A DNA stretch of 64,000 bases from Hydractinia symbiolongicarpus (Eukaryota; Cnidaria; Hydrozoa; Anthoathecata; Hydractiniidae), in contig NC_079879.1 of the NCBI RefSeq assembly GCF_029227915.1, positions 28,278,501-28,342,500 on the forward strand, written 5' to 3'. A program made the translations under genes and the position numbers. The notes beneath the pieces are model-generated. The model made no database searches, was not told the DNA's origin, and worked only from the letters and a program-made list of their open reading frames with translations. Shown piece after piece: positions 24,200-37,071 of this stretch. The first letter of the stretch is position 1; each line of letters starts with the position of its first letter.

Positions 24200-26590
24200 G
24201 TTTTTGAAGCTGTCTCTATTTTTGGAGCGCGTGCTAACGGATAGGAATGGTCCCACAGTAAAAAATGATTTTTTTATCTACATTTTCAATTGAAGCACTA
24301 CCAGAGCGCCCAGTGTAATCGCTTAGTTCCAGCAATCATGTCAAATTAAGAAGAATGTTATTTTTTGAAGTCCAATTGTCTCATCATAACATTTATAAGG
24401 TCACAGTCCAAAATCAGTTCAATAAAGTACTACAGTCAATTGTTTCACTGTTAAATGCAATAAAGCCTAGTAATATCAGAAAAATATCGCTAAATGCATG
24501 TTGGTACGAATATGTGACGCAACCGTTGTAACTCAACGAGCTGATACCGATAGAAAATCAATGAAATGTAGTTTTTGAAACTGTCTATATTACTTCAGCG
24601 CGCGCTAGCGGTTAGGATTGGTCCCACAGTAAAAAATGACTTATTTATCTAATTTTTTGAATAAAGCAATAACACAGCGTCCAGTTTAATTGCTGAGTTA
24701 CAGCAATCATTTCATATTAAGAAGAACGTTACTTCTTGGAGTCCAATTTTCTCCTTATCACATTTATAAGGTGAAATTGGTCCCACAATAAAAAATGAAT
24801 TTTTTAGGTACATTTTCAAATAAAGCAATAACAGAGCGCCCAGTGTAATTGCTTAGTTCCAGCAATCATGTCAAATTAAGAAGAATGTTGTTTTTTGGAG
24901 TCCAATTATCTCATTATAACATTAATAAGGTCACAGTCCAAAATAAGTTCAATAAAGTCCTACAGTCAATTGTTTCACTGTTAAAAGCGATGAAACCTAG
25001 TAATATCAGAAAAATATCGCTAAATGTATGTTGGTACGAATATGTGACGCAACCCTTGTAACTCATACGAGCTGATACCGATAGAAAGTCAATGAAATGT
25101 AGTTTTTGAAACTGACTCTATTACTTCAGCGCGCGCTAGCGGTTAGGATTGGTCCCACAGTGAAAAATGACTTATTTATCTAATTTTTTGAATAAAAGAA
25201 TGACACAGCGTCCAGTATAATTGCTGAGTTACAGCAATCATTTCATATTAAGAAGAACGTTACTTCTTTGAGTCCAGTTGTCTCATTATAACATTTAAAA
25301 GGTCAAAGTCTAAAATCAGTTCAATTAAGTCCCACATACAATTGTTTCACATTTAAAAGCGACGCAACCTAGTAATATCAGAAACATATCGCTAAATACA
25401 TGTTGGTACGAATATGTGACGCAATCGTTGTAATTCATCCGGACTGATACCGTTAGAAAGTCAATGAAATATAGTTTTTGAAACTGTCTCTATTTCTTTG
25501 GCGGGTGCTAACGGCTAGGATTGGTCCCACAGTAAAAAATAACTTATTTATCTACATTTTTAAATAAAGCGCTACCACAGCGCCCAGTGTAATTGCTTAC
25601 TTTCAGCAATCATGTCAAATTAAGAAGAATGTTATTTTTTGGAGTCCAATTATCTCATTATAACATTAGTAAGGTCACAGTTCAAAATCAGTTCAATAAA
25701 GTCCTAAAGTCAATTGTTTCACTGTTAAAAGCGATGAAACCTAGTAATATCACAAAAAATATCGCTAAATGCATGTCGGTACGAATATGTGACGCAACCG
25801 TTGTAACTCAAACGGACTGATACCGTTAGAAAGTCAATGTAATATAGTCTTTGAAATTGTCACAATTTCTTTAGCGCCTGCTAACGGCTAGGATTGGTCC
25901 AACAGTAAAAAATGACTTATTTATCTGAATATTTAAATGAAGCGCTACCACAGCGCCCAATGTAATCGCTGAATTCCAGCAATCTTGTCAAATTAAGAAG
26001 AATGTTATTTCTTGGAGTCCAACTGTCACATTTCTCACATTTATAAGGTCAAAATCCAAAATCTGTTCAATTAAGTCCCACAGTCAATTGTTTCACAGTT
26101 AAAATCGACGCAACCTAGTAATATCCCAAACATATCGCTAAACAGATGTTCGTACGAATATGTGACGCAATCGTTGTAATTCATACGAACTGATACCGTT
26201 AATAAGTCAATGAAATATAGTTTTTGAAACTGTCTCTATTTCTTCAGCGCGTGCTAACGGCTAGGATTGGTCCCACAGTAAAAAATGACTTATTTATCTA
26301 CATTTTTTAATAAAGCGCTGCCAGAGCGCCCAGTGTAATTGCTTAGTTCCAGCAATCATGTCAAATTAAGAAGAATGTTGTTTTTTGGAGTCCAATTATC
26401 TCATTAAAACATTAATAAGGTCACAGTCCAAAATCAGTTCATTAAAGTCCTGAAGTCAATTGTTTCACTGTTAAAAGCGATGAAACCAGTAATATCAGAA
26501 ACATATCGCTAAATAGATGTTGGTACGAATATGTGACGCAATCGTTGTAGTTTATCCGCACTGAAACCGTTAGAAAGTCAATGAAATATA
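24200..26590 (+). repeat. 2,391-bp segment, first copy of a recent duplication
   Basis: Unit starts are 24249, 24620 (159 bp), 24779, 25151, 25523, 25896 and 26269. The part 24200-25498 reappears at 26591-27889, and 26207-26598 reappears at 27852-28243. Read together, the right-hand copy is the same segment lacking about 746 bp in the middle. Confidence 0.93.
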
Positions 26591-28243
26591 GTTTTTGAAG
26601 CTGTCTCTATTTTTGGAGCGCGTGCTAACGGATAGGAATGGTCCCACAGTAAAAAATGATTTTTTTATCTACATTTTCAATTGAAGCACTACCAGAGCGC
26701 CCAGTGTAATCGCTTAGTTCCAGCAATCATGTCAAATTAAGAAGAATGTTATTTTTTGAAGTCCAATTGTCTCATCATAACATTTATAAGGTCACAGTCC
26801 AAAATCAGTTCAATAAAGTACTACAGTCAATTGTTTCACTGTTAAATGCAATAAAGCCTAGTAATATCAGAAAAATATCGCTAAATGCATGTTGGTACGA
26901 ATATGTGACGCAACCGTTGTAACTCAACGAGCTGATACCGATAGAAAATCAATGAAATGTAGTTTTTGAAACTGTCTATATTACTTCAGCGCGCGCTAGC
27001 GGTTAGGATTGGTCCCACAGTAAAAAATGACTTATTTATCTAATTTTTTGAATAAAGCAATAACACAGCGTCCAGTTTAATTGCTGAGTTACAGCAATCA
27101 TTTCATATTAAGAAGAACGTTACTTCTTGGAGTCCAATTTTCTCCTTATCACATTTATAAGGTGAAATTGGTCCCACAATAAAAAATGAATTTTTTAGGT
27201 ACATTTTCAAATAAAGCAATAACAGAGCGCCCAGTGTAATTGCTTAGTTCCAGCAATCATGTCAAATTAAGAAGAATGTTGTTTTTTGGAGTCCAATTAT
27301 CTCATTATAACATTAATAAGGTCACAGTCCAAAATAAGTTCAATAAAGTCCTACAGTCAATTGTTTCACTGTTAAAAGCGATGAAACCTAGTAATATCAG
27401 AAAAATATCGCTAAATGTATGTTGGTACGAATATGTGACGCAACCCTTGTAACTCATACGAGCTGATACCGATAGAAAGTCAATGAAATGTAGTTTTTGA
27501 AACTGACTCTATTACTTCAGCGCGCGCTAGCGGTTAGGATTGGTCCCACAGTGAAAAATGACTTATTTATCTAATTTTTTGAATAAAAGAATGACACAGC
27601 GTCCAGTATAATTGCTGAGTTACAGCAATCATTTCATATTAAGAAGAACGTTACTTCTTTGAGTCCAGTTGTCTCATTATAACATTTAAAAGGTCAAAGT
27701 CTAAAATCAGTTCAATTAAGTCCCACATACAATTGTTTCACATTTAAAAGCGACGCAACCTAGTAATATCAGAAACATATCGCTAAATACATGTTGGTAC
27801 GAATATGTGACGCAATCGTTGTAATTCATCCGGACTGATACCGTTAGAAAGTCAATGAAATATAGTTTTTGAAACTGTCTCTATTTCTTCAGCGCGTGCT
27901 AACGGCTAGGATTGGTCCCACAGTAAAAAATGACTTATTTATCTACATTTTTTAATAAAGCGCTGCCAGAGCGCCCAGTGTAATTGCTTAGTTCCAGCAA
28001 TCATGTCAAATTAAGAAGAATGTTGTTTTTTGGAGTCCAATTATCTCATTAAAACATTAATAAGGTCACAGTCCAAAATCAGTTCATTAAAGTCCTGAAG
28101 TCAATTGTTTCACTGTTAAAAGCGATGAAACCAGTAATATCAGAAACATATCGCTAAATAGATGTTGGTACGAATATGTGACGCAATCGTTGTAGTTTAT
28201 CCGCACTGAAACCGTTAGAAAGTCAATGAAATATAGTTTTTGA
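26591..28243 (+). repeat. Second copy of the 2,391-bp segment, shortened by two monomers
   Basis: Unit starts are 26640, 27011 (159 bp), 27170, 27542 and 27914. The first 1,299 bp look identical by eye to 24200-25498. At about 27889, inside the variable box before the phase decamer, the sequence switches to match 26244 onward. That skips the equivalent of 25499-26243, about 746 bp or two monomers, so the deletion is in register. Confidence 0.93.
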
Positions 28244-28284
28244 AACTGTCTCTATTTCTTGGGCGCGTGCTAACGGCTAGGATT

Positions 28285-30518
28285 GGTCCCACAGTAAAAA
28301 ATGAAATTTTTATCTACATTTTTAAATAAAGCGCTACCAAAGCTCCCAGTGTAATCGCAAAGTTCCAGCAATCATGTCAAACAAAGAAAAATGTTATTTC
28401 TTGGAGTCCAATTGTCTCATTTATCACATTTATAAGGTCAAAGTCTAAAATCAGTTCAATTGAGCCCCACAGTCAATTGATTCACAGTTAATAGCGACGC
28501 AACCTAGTAATATCAGAAAAATATCGCTAAATGCATGTTGGTACGATTATGTGACGCAACCGTTGTAACTCAAACGAGCTGATTCCGATAGAAAGTCAAT
28601 GAAATGTAGTTTTTGAAACTGTCTCTATTTCTTCAGCGCGCGCTAGCGGTTAGGATTGGTCCCACAGTACAAAATGATTTATTTATCTAATTTTTTGAAT
28701 AAAGCAATAACACAGCGGCCAGTATAATTGCTGAGTTACAGCAATTATTTCATATTAAGAAGAACGTTACTTCTTCGGGTCCAGTTGTCTCATTATAACA
28801 TTAAAAGGTCAAAGTCTAAAATCAGTTCAATTAAGTCCCACAGACAGTTGTTTCACATTTTAAAGCGACGCAACCTAGTAATATCAGAAACATATCGCTA
28901 AATACATGTTGGTACGAATATTTGACGCAACCGTTGTAACTCAAACGAGCTGATTCCGATAGAAAGTCAATGAAATATAGTTTTTGAAACTGTCTCTATT
29001 TCTTTGGCGGGTGCTAACGGCTAGGATTGGTCCCACAGTAAAAAATGACTTATTTGTCTACATTTTTTAATAAAGCGCTACCAGAGCGCCCAGCGTAATT
29101 GCTTAGTTCCAGCAATCATGTCAAATTAAGAAGAATGTTGTTTTTTGGAGTCCAATTATCTCATTGAAACATTAATAAGGTCACAGTCCAAAATCAGTTC
29201 AATAAAGTTCTAAAGTCAATTGTTTCACTGTTAAAAGCGATGAAACCTAGTAATATCAGAAACATATCGCTTAATAGATGTTGGTACGAATATGTGACGC
29301 AATCGTTGTAGTTTATCCGGACTGATACTGTTCAAAAGTCAATGAAATATAGTTTTTGAAAGTGTCTCTATTTCTTGAGCGCGTGCTAACGGCTAGGATT
29401 GGTCCCACAGTAAAAAATAAAATTTTTATCTACATTTTTAAATAAAGCGCTACCAAAGCTCCCAGTGTAATCGCTGAGTTCCAGCAATCATAACAAACTA
29501 AGAAAAATGTTATTTCTTGGAGTCCAATTGTCTCATTTATCACATTTATAAGGTCAAAGTCTAAAATCAGTTCAATTGAGCCCCACAGTCAATTGTTTCA
29601 CAGTTAATAGCGACGCAACCTAGTAATATCAGAAACATATCGCTAAATACATGTTGGTACGAATATGTGACGCAACCGTTGTAACTCAAACGAGCTGATT
29701 CCGTTAGAAAGTCAATGAAATATAGTTTTTGAAACTGTCTCTATTTCTTTGGCGGGTGCTAACGGCTAGGATTGGTCCCACAGTAAAAAATGACTTATTT
29801 ATCTGCATTTTTAAATAAAGCGCTACCAGAGCGCCCGGTGTAATTGCTTAGTTCCAGAAATCATGTCAAATTAAGAAGAATGTTGTTTTTTGGAGTCCAA
29901 TTATCTCATTATAACATTAATAAGGTCACAGTCCAAATTCAGTTCAATAAAGTTCCAAAGTCAATTGTTTCACTGTTAAAAGCGATGAAACTGAGTAATA
30001 TCAGAAACATATCGCTAAATAGATGTTGGTACGAATATGTGGGGCAATCGTTGTAGTTTATCCGGACTGATACCGTTAGAAAGTCAATGAAATACAGTTT
30101 TTGAAAGTGTCTCTCTTTCTTGAGCGCGTGGTAACGGCTAGGATTGGTCCCACAGTAAAAAAAGAAATTTTTATCTACATTTTTAAATAAAGCACTACCA
30201 AAGATCCCAGTGTAATCGCTGAGTTCCAGCAATCATGTCAAACTAAGAAAAATGTTATTTCTTGGAGTCCAATTGTCTCATTTATCACATTTATAAGGTC
30301 AAAACCTAAAATCAGTTCAATTAAATCCCACAGTCAATCGTTTCACTGTTAAAAGCGATGAAACTTAATAGTATCAGAAAGATATCGGTAAATGCATGTG
30401 GGTACGAATATGTGACGCAACCGTCGTAACTCACACGGACTGATACCGTTAGAAAGTCAATTAAGTGTAGTTTTTGAAGCTGTCTCCATTTTTGGAGCGC
30501 GTGCTAACGGCTAGGAAT
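28285..30518 (+). repeat. Six full-length monomers with three-monomer periodicity
   Basis: Unit starts are 28285, 28658, 29029, 29401, 29774 and 30146 (371-373 bp). Units 28285 and 29401 share the ACCAAAGCTCCCAGTG form and GTTCAATTGAGCCCCACAG, and units 29029 and 29774 also pair, so a three-monomer repeat (1,116 bp) can be read with some shuffling. No short unit occurs here. Confidence 0.87.
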
Positions 30519-32427
30519 GGTCCCACAGTAAAAAATGATTTTTTTTATCTACATTTTCAAATAAAGCGCTACCAGAGCGCCCAGTGTAATCGCTTAGTTC
30601 CAGCAATCATGTCAAATTATAAAGAATGTTATTTTTTGAAGTCCAATTGTCTCATTATAACATTTATAAGGTCACAGTGCAAAATCAGTTCAATAAAGCA
30701 CTAAAGTCAATTGTTTCACTGTTAAAAGCGATGAAACCTAGTAATATCAGATAAATATCGCTAAATGCATTTTGGTACGAATATGTGACGCAACCCTTGT
30801 AACTCATACGAGCTGATACCGATAGAAAGTCAATGAAATATAGTTTTTGAAACTGTGTCTATTACTTCAGCGCGCGCTAGCGGTTAGGATTGGTCCCACA
30901 GTAAAAAATGACTTATTTATCTAATTTTTTGAATAAAAAAATGACACAGCGTCCAGTAAAATTGCTGAGTTACAGCAATCATTTCATATTAAGAAGAACG
31001 TTACTTCTTGGAGTCCAGTTGTCTCATTATCACATTTATAAGGTGAAAGTGGTGCCACAGTAAAAAACGAATTTTTTATCTACATTTTAAATAAAGCACT
31101 ACCACAGCTCCCAGTTTAATCGCTGAGTTCCAGCAATCATGTCAAGCTAAGAAGAATGTTATTTCTTGGAGTTCAACTGTCTCATTTATCACATTTATAA
31201 GGTCAAAATCCAAAATCTGTTCAATTAAGTCCCAGAGTCAATTGTTTCACAGTTAAAAGCGACGCAACCTAGTAATATCAGAAACATATCGCTAAACAGA
31301 TGTTCGTACGAATATGTGACGCAATGGTTGTAATTTATACGGATTGATACCGTTAGAAAGTCAATGAAATTTAGTTTTTTAAACTGTCTCTATTTCTTGA
31401 GCGCGAGCTAACGGCTAGGATTGGTCCCACAATACAAAATGAATTTTTTATCTACATTTTTAAATAAAACGCTACCACAGCTCCCAGTGTAATAGCTGAG
31501 TTCCAGCAATCATGTCAAGCTAAGACAAATGTTATTTCTTGGAGTCCAATTGTCTCATTTATCACATTTATAAGGTCAAAACCTAAAATCAGTTCAATTA
31601 AATCGTACAGTCAATCGTTTCACTGTTAAAAGCGATGAAACTTAATAGTATCAGAAAGATATCGGTAAATGCATGTGGGTACGAATATGTGACGCAACCG
31701 TCGTAACTCACACGGACTGATACCGTTAGAAAGTCAATTAAGTGTAGTTTTTGAAGCTGTCTCCATTTTTGGAGCGCGTGCTAACGGCTAGGAATGGTCC
31801 CACAGTAAAAAATGATTTTTTTTATCTACATTTTCAAATAAAGCGCTACCAGAGCGCCCAGTGTAATCGCTTAGTTCCAGCAATCATGTCAAATTATAAA
31901 GAATGTTATTTTTTGAAGTCCAATTGTCTCATTATAACATTTATAAGGTCACAGTGCAAAATCAGTTCAATAAAGTACTAAAGTCAATTGTTTCACTGTT
32001 AAAAGCGATGAAACCTAGTAATATCAGATAAATATCGCTAAATGCATTTTGGTACGAATATGTGACGCAACCCTTGTAACTCATACGAGCTGATACCGAT
32101 AGAAAGTCAATGAAATATAGTTTTTGAAACTGTCTCTATTACTTCAGCGCGCGCTAGCGGTTAGGATTGGTCCCACAGTAAAAAATGACTTATTTATCTA
32201 ATTTTTTGAATAAAAAAATGACACAGCGTCCAGTAAAATTGCTGAGTTACAGCAATCATTTCATATTAAGAAGAACGTTACTTCTTGGAGTCCAGTTGTC
32301 TCATTATCACATTTATAAGGTGAAAGTGGTGCCACAGTAAAAAACGAATTTTTTATCTACATTTTAAATAAAGCACTACCACAGCTCCCAGTTTAATCGC
32401 TGAGTTCCAGCAATCATGTCAAGCTAA
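30299..32427 (+). repeat. Segmental duplication, offset 1,277 bp
   Basis: Roughly 30299-31150 recurs at 31576-32427. Units 30519 (373) and 30892 (159) pair with 31796 (373) and 32169 (159). Shared rare forms include AAAACCTAAAATC, AAATGCATGTGGGTACG, AATTATAAAGAATG and the altered decamer GGTGCCACAG after each short unit. The intervening units start at 31051 and 31423. Confidence 0.9.
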
Positions 32428-33445
32428 GACAAATGTTATTTCTTGGAGTCCAATTGTCTCATTTATCACATTTATAAGGTCAAAGTCTAAAATCAGTTCA
32501 TTTAAGTCCCACAGTCAATTGTTTCACAGTTAAAAGCGACGCAACCTAGTAATATCAGAAACATATCGCTAAATGCATGTTGGTACGAATATGTGACGCA
32601 ATCGTTGTAATTCATCCGGACTGATACCGTTAAAAAGTCAATGAAATATAGTTTTTGAAACTGTCTCTATTTCTGTGGCGGGTGCTAACGGCTAGGATTG
32701 GTCCCACAGTAAAAAATGACTTATTTATCTACATTTTTAAAAAAAGCGCTACCACAGCGCCCAGTGTAATCGCTGAATTCCAGCAATCTTGTGAAATTAA
32801 GAAGAATGTTATTTCTTGGAGTTCAACTGTCTCATTTATCACATTTATAAGGTCAAAATCCAAAATCTGTTCAATTAAGTCCCAGAGTCAATTGTTTCAC
32901 AGTTAAAAGCGACGCAACCTAGTAATATCAGAAACATATCGCTAAACAGATGTTCGTACGAATATGTGACGCAATGGTTGTAATTTATACGGATTGATAC
33001 CGTTAGAAAGTCAATGAAATATAGTTTTTTAAACTGTCTCTATTTCTTGAGCGCGAGCTAACGGCTAGGATTGGTCCCACAGTACAAAATGAATTTTTTA
33101 TCTACATTTTTAAATAAAACGCTACCACAGCTCCCAGTGTAATAGCTGAGTTCCAGAAATAATGTCAAACTAAGGAAAATGTTATTTCTTGGAGTCCAAT
33201 TGTCTCTTTTATCACATTTATAAGGTCAAAGTCCAAAATCAGTTCAATAAAGTCCCATAGTCAATCGTTTCACTGTTAAAAGCGATGAAACCTAATAGTA
33301 TCAGAAAGATATCGCTAAATGCATGTTGGTACAAATATGTGACGCAACCATGGTAACTCACACGGACTGATACCGTTAGAAAGTCAATTAAATGTAGTTT
33401 TTGAAGCTGTCTCTATTTCTTGAGCGCGTGCTAACGGCTGGGATT
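32169..33445 (+). repeat. Segmental duplication, copy 1 (offset 2,766 bp)
   Basis: Unit starts are 32169 (159 bp), 32328, 32700 and 33073. The same series recurs at 34935 (159 bp), 35094, 35466 and 35839. Shared private features include TTTTTAAAAAAAGCGCTACC and GGAGTTCAACTGTCTC. Confidence 0.92.
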
Positions 33446-34934
33446 GGTCCCACAGTAAAAAAAAAAATTTTTATCTACATTTTTAAATAAAGCGCTACCA
33501 GAGCGCCCAGTGTAATCGCTTAGTTCCAGCAATCATGTCAAATTAAGAAGAATGTTTTTTTTTTGGAGTCCAAATGTCTCATCATAACATTTATAAGGTC
33601 ACAGTGCAAAATCAGTTCAATAAAGTACTAAAGTCAATTGTTTCACTGTTAAAAGCGATGAAACCTAGTAATATCAGAAAAATATCGCTAAATGCATTTT
33701 GGTACGAATATGTGACGCAACCCTTGTAACTCATACAAGCTGATACCGATAGAAAGTCAATGAAATGTAGTTTTTGAAACTGTCTCTATTACTTCAGCGC
33801 GCGCTAGCGGTTAGGATTGGTCCCACAGTAAAAAATGACTTATTTATCTAATTTTTTGAATAAAAAAATGACACAGCGTCCAGTATAATTGCTGAGTTAC
33901 AGCAATCATTTCATATTAAGAAGAACGTTACTTCTTTGAGTCCAGTTGTCTCATTATAACATTTAAAAGGTCAAAGTCTAAAATCAGTTCAATTAAGTCC
34001 CACATACAATTGTTTTACATTTAAAAGCGACGCAACCTAGTAATATCAGAAACATATCGCTAAATACATGTTGGTACGAATATGTGACGCAATCGTTGTA
34101 ATTCATCCGGACTGATACCGTTAAAAAGTCAATGAAATATAGTTTTTGAAACTGTCTCTATTACTTCAGCGCGCGCTAGCGGTTAGGATTGGTCCCACAG
34201 TAAAAAATGACTTATTTATCTAATTTTTTGAATAAAAAAATGACACAGCGTCCAGTATAATTGCTGAGTTACAGCAATCATTTCATATTAAGAAGAACGT
34301 TACTTATTTGAGTCCAGTTGTCTCATTATAACATTTAAAAGGTCAAAGTCTAAAATCAGTTCAATTAAGTCCCACATACAATTGTTTTACATTTAAAAGC
34401 GACGCAACCTGGTAATATCAGAAACATATCGCTAAATACATGTTGGTACGAATATGTGACGCAATCGTTGTAATTCATCCGGACTGATACCGTTAAAAAG
34501 TCAATGAAATATAGTTTTTGAAACTGTCTCTATTTCTGTGGCGGGTGCTAACGGCTAGGATTGGTCCCACAGTAAAAAATAACTTATTTTTCTACATTTT
34601 TAAATAAAGCGCTACCACAGCGCCCAGTGTAATTGCTTACTTTCAGCAATCATGTCAAATTAAGAAGAATGTTATTTTTTGGAGTCCAATTGTCTCATTA
34701 TAGCATTAGTAAGGTCACAGTCCAAAATCAGTTCAATAAAGTCCCACAGTCAATTGTTTCACAGTTAAAAACGACACAACCTAGTAATATCAGAAAAATA
34801 TCGCTAAATGCATGTTGGTACGAATATGTGACGCTACCGTTGTAACTCAAACGAGCTGATACCGATAGAAAGTCATTGAAATGTAGTTTTTGAAACTGTC
34901 TCTATTACTTCAGCGCGCGCTAGCGGTTAGTTTT
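33446..34934 (+). repeat. Four monomers with an adjacent 372-bp duplicate
   Basis: Unit starts are 33446, 33819, 34191 and 34563. The 33819 and 34191 units are nearly identical neighbours (ATAAAAAAATGACACAGCG, then CTCATTATAACATTTAAAAG). They are full-length relatives of the short-unit family, so a single-monomer duplication occurred here recently. The 33446 unit has a run of about nine A residues after the decamer. Confidence 0.9.
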
Positions 34935-36211
34935 GGTCCCACAGTAAAAAATGACTTATTTATATAATTTTTTGAATAAAGCAATAACACAGCGTCCAGT
35001 ATAATTGCTGAGTTACATCAATCATTTCATATTAAGAAGAACGTTACTTCTTGGAGTCCAGTTGTCTCATTATCACATTTATAAGGTGAAAGTGGTGCCA
35101 CAGTAAAAAACGAATTTTTTATCTACATTTTAAATAAAGCACTACCACAGCTCCCAGTTTAATCGCTGAGTTCCAGCAATCATGTCAAGCTAAGAAAAAT
35201 GTTATTTCTTGGAGTTCAATTGTCTCATTTATCACATTTATAAGGTCAAAGTCTAAAATCAGTTCATTTAAGTCCCACAGTCAATTGTTTCACAGTTAAA
35301 AGCGACACAACCTAGTAATATCAGAAAAATATCGCTAAATGCATGTTGGTACGAATATGTGATGCAATCGTTGCAATTCATCCGGACTGATACCGTTAGA
35401 AAGTCAATGAAATATAGTTTTTGAAACTGTCTCTATTTCTTTGGCGGGTGCTAACGGCTAGGATTGGTCCCACAGTAAAAAATGACTTATTTATCTACAT
35501 TTTTAAAAAAAGCGCTACCACAGCGCCCAGTGTAATCGCTGAATTCCAGCAATCTTGTCAAATTAAGAAGAATGTTATTTCTTGGAGTTCAACTGTCTCA
35601 TTTATCACATTTATAAGGTCAAAATCCAAAATCTGTTCAATTAAGTCCCAGAGTCAATTGTTTCACAGTTAAAAGCGACGCAACCTAGTAATATCAGAAA
35701 CACATCGCTAAACAGATGTTCGTACGAATATGTGACGCAATGGTTGTAATTTATACGGATTGATACCGTTAGAAAGTCAATGAAATATAGTTTTTGAAAC
35801 TGTCTCTATTTCTTGAGCGCGAGCTAACGGCTAGGATTGGTCCCACATTACAAAATGAATTTTTTATCTACATTTTTAAATAAAACGCTACCACAGCTCC
35901 CAGTGTAATAGCTGAGTTCCAGCAATAATGTCAAACTAAGGAAAATGTCATTTCTTGGAGTCTAAAATTCTCTTTTATCACATTTATAAGGTCAAAGTCC
36001 AAAATCAGTTCATTAAAGTCCCACAGTCAATCGTTTCACTGTTAAAAGCGATGAAACCTAATAGTATCAGAAAGATATCGCTGAATGCATGTTGGTACAA
36101 ATATGTCACGCAACCGTCGTAACTCACACGAACTGATACCGGTAGAAAGTCAATTAAATGTAGTTTTTGAAGCTGTCTCTCTTTTTTGAGCGCGTGCTAA
36201 CGGCTAGGATT
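34935..36211 (+). repeat. Segmental duplication, copy 2 (offset 2,766 bp)
   Basis: Unit starts are 34935 (159 bp), 35094, 35466 and 35839. It matches 32169-33445 unit for unit. Beyond 36212 the partner sequence changes, and the next unit instead resembles 33073 at offset 3,139 bp, indicating a one-monomer shift at the boundary. Confidence 0.92.
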
Positions 36212-37071
36212 GGTCCCACAGTAAAAAATGAAATTTTTATCTACATTTTTAAATAAAGCGCTACCAAAGCTTCCAGTGTAATCGCTGAGTTCCAGTAATC
36301 ATGTCAAACTAAGGAAAATGTTATTTATTGGAGTCCAATTGTCTCTTTTATCACATTTATAAGGTCAAAGTCCAAAATCAGTTCAATAAAGTCCCATAGT
36401 CAATCGTTTCACTGTTAAAAGCGATGAAACCTAATAGTATCAGAAAGATATCGCTAAATGCATGTTGGTACAAATATGTGACGCAACCATCGTAACTCAC
36501 ACGGACTGATACCGTTAGAAAGTCAATTAAATGTAGTTTTTGAAGCTGTCTCTATTTCTTGAGCGCGTGCTAACGGCTGGGATTGGTCCCACAGTAAAAA
36601 ATAAAATTTTTATCTACATTTTTAAATAAAGCGCTACCAGAGCGCCCAGTGTAATCGCTTAGTTCCAGCAATCATGTCAAACTAAGGAAAATGTTATTTC
36701 TTGGAGTCCAATTTTCTCTTTTATCACATTTATAAGGTCAAAGTCTAAAATCAGCTTAATTAAGTCCCACAGACAGTTGTTTCACATTTTAAAGCGACGC
36801 AACCTGTGACGCTACCGTTGTAACTCAAACGAGCTGATACCGATAGAAAGTCATTGAAATGTAGTTTTTGAAACTGTCTCTATTACTTCAGCGCGCGCTA
36901 GCGGTTAGTATTGGTCCCACAGTAAAAAATGACTTATTTATCGAATTTTTTGAATAAAGCAATAACACAGCGTCCAGTATAATTGCTGAGTTACAGCAAT
37001 CATTTCATATTAAGAAGAACGTTACTTCTTGGAGTCCAGTTGTCTCATTATCACATTTGTAAGGTGAAATT
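36212..37071 (+). repeat. Monomer, 328-bp deleted monomer and short unit
   Basis: Unit starts are 36212 (373 bp), 36585 (328 bp) and 36913 (159 bp). The 328-bp unit lacks about 45 bp: at 36804/36805 AGCGACGCAACC joins TGTGACGCTACC, skipping the stretch that normally holds the AATATCAGAAA and GCTAAATGCATG landmarks. Seen once. Confidence 0.9.

Noticed and set aside
29939-30232. 97-codon minus-strand frame that overlaps a plus-strand frame
   Set aside because: It arises where a few substitutions remove stops in one divergent monomer. It crosses the monomer boundary and has no counterpart in neighbouring units.
1900-35672. Plus-strand open frames of 63-83 codons in scattered monomers
   Set aside because: The same argument applies: they follow the monomer period, begin and end at variant positions, and are lost by single indels in sister monomers. 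None resembles a protein family I know.
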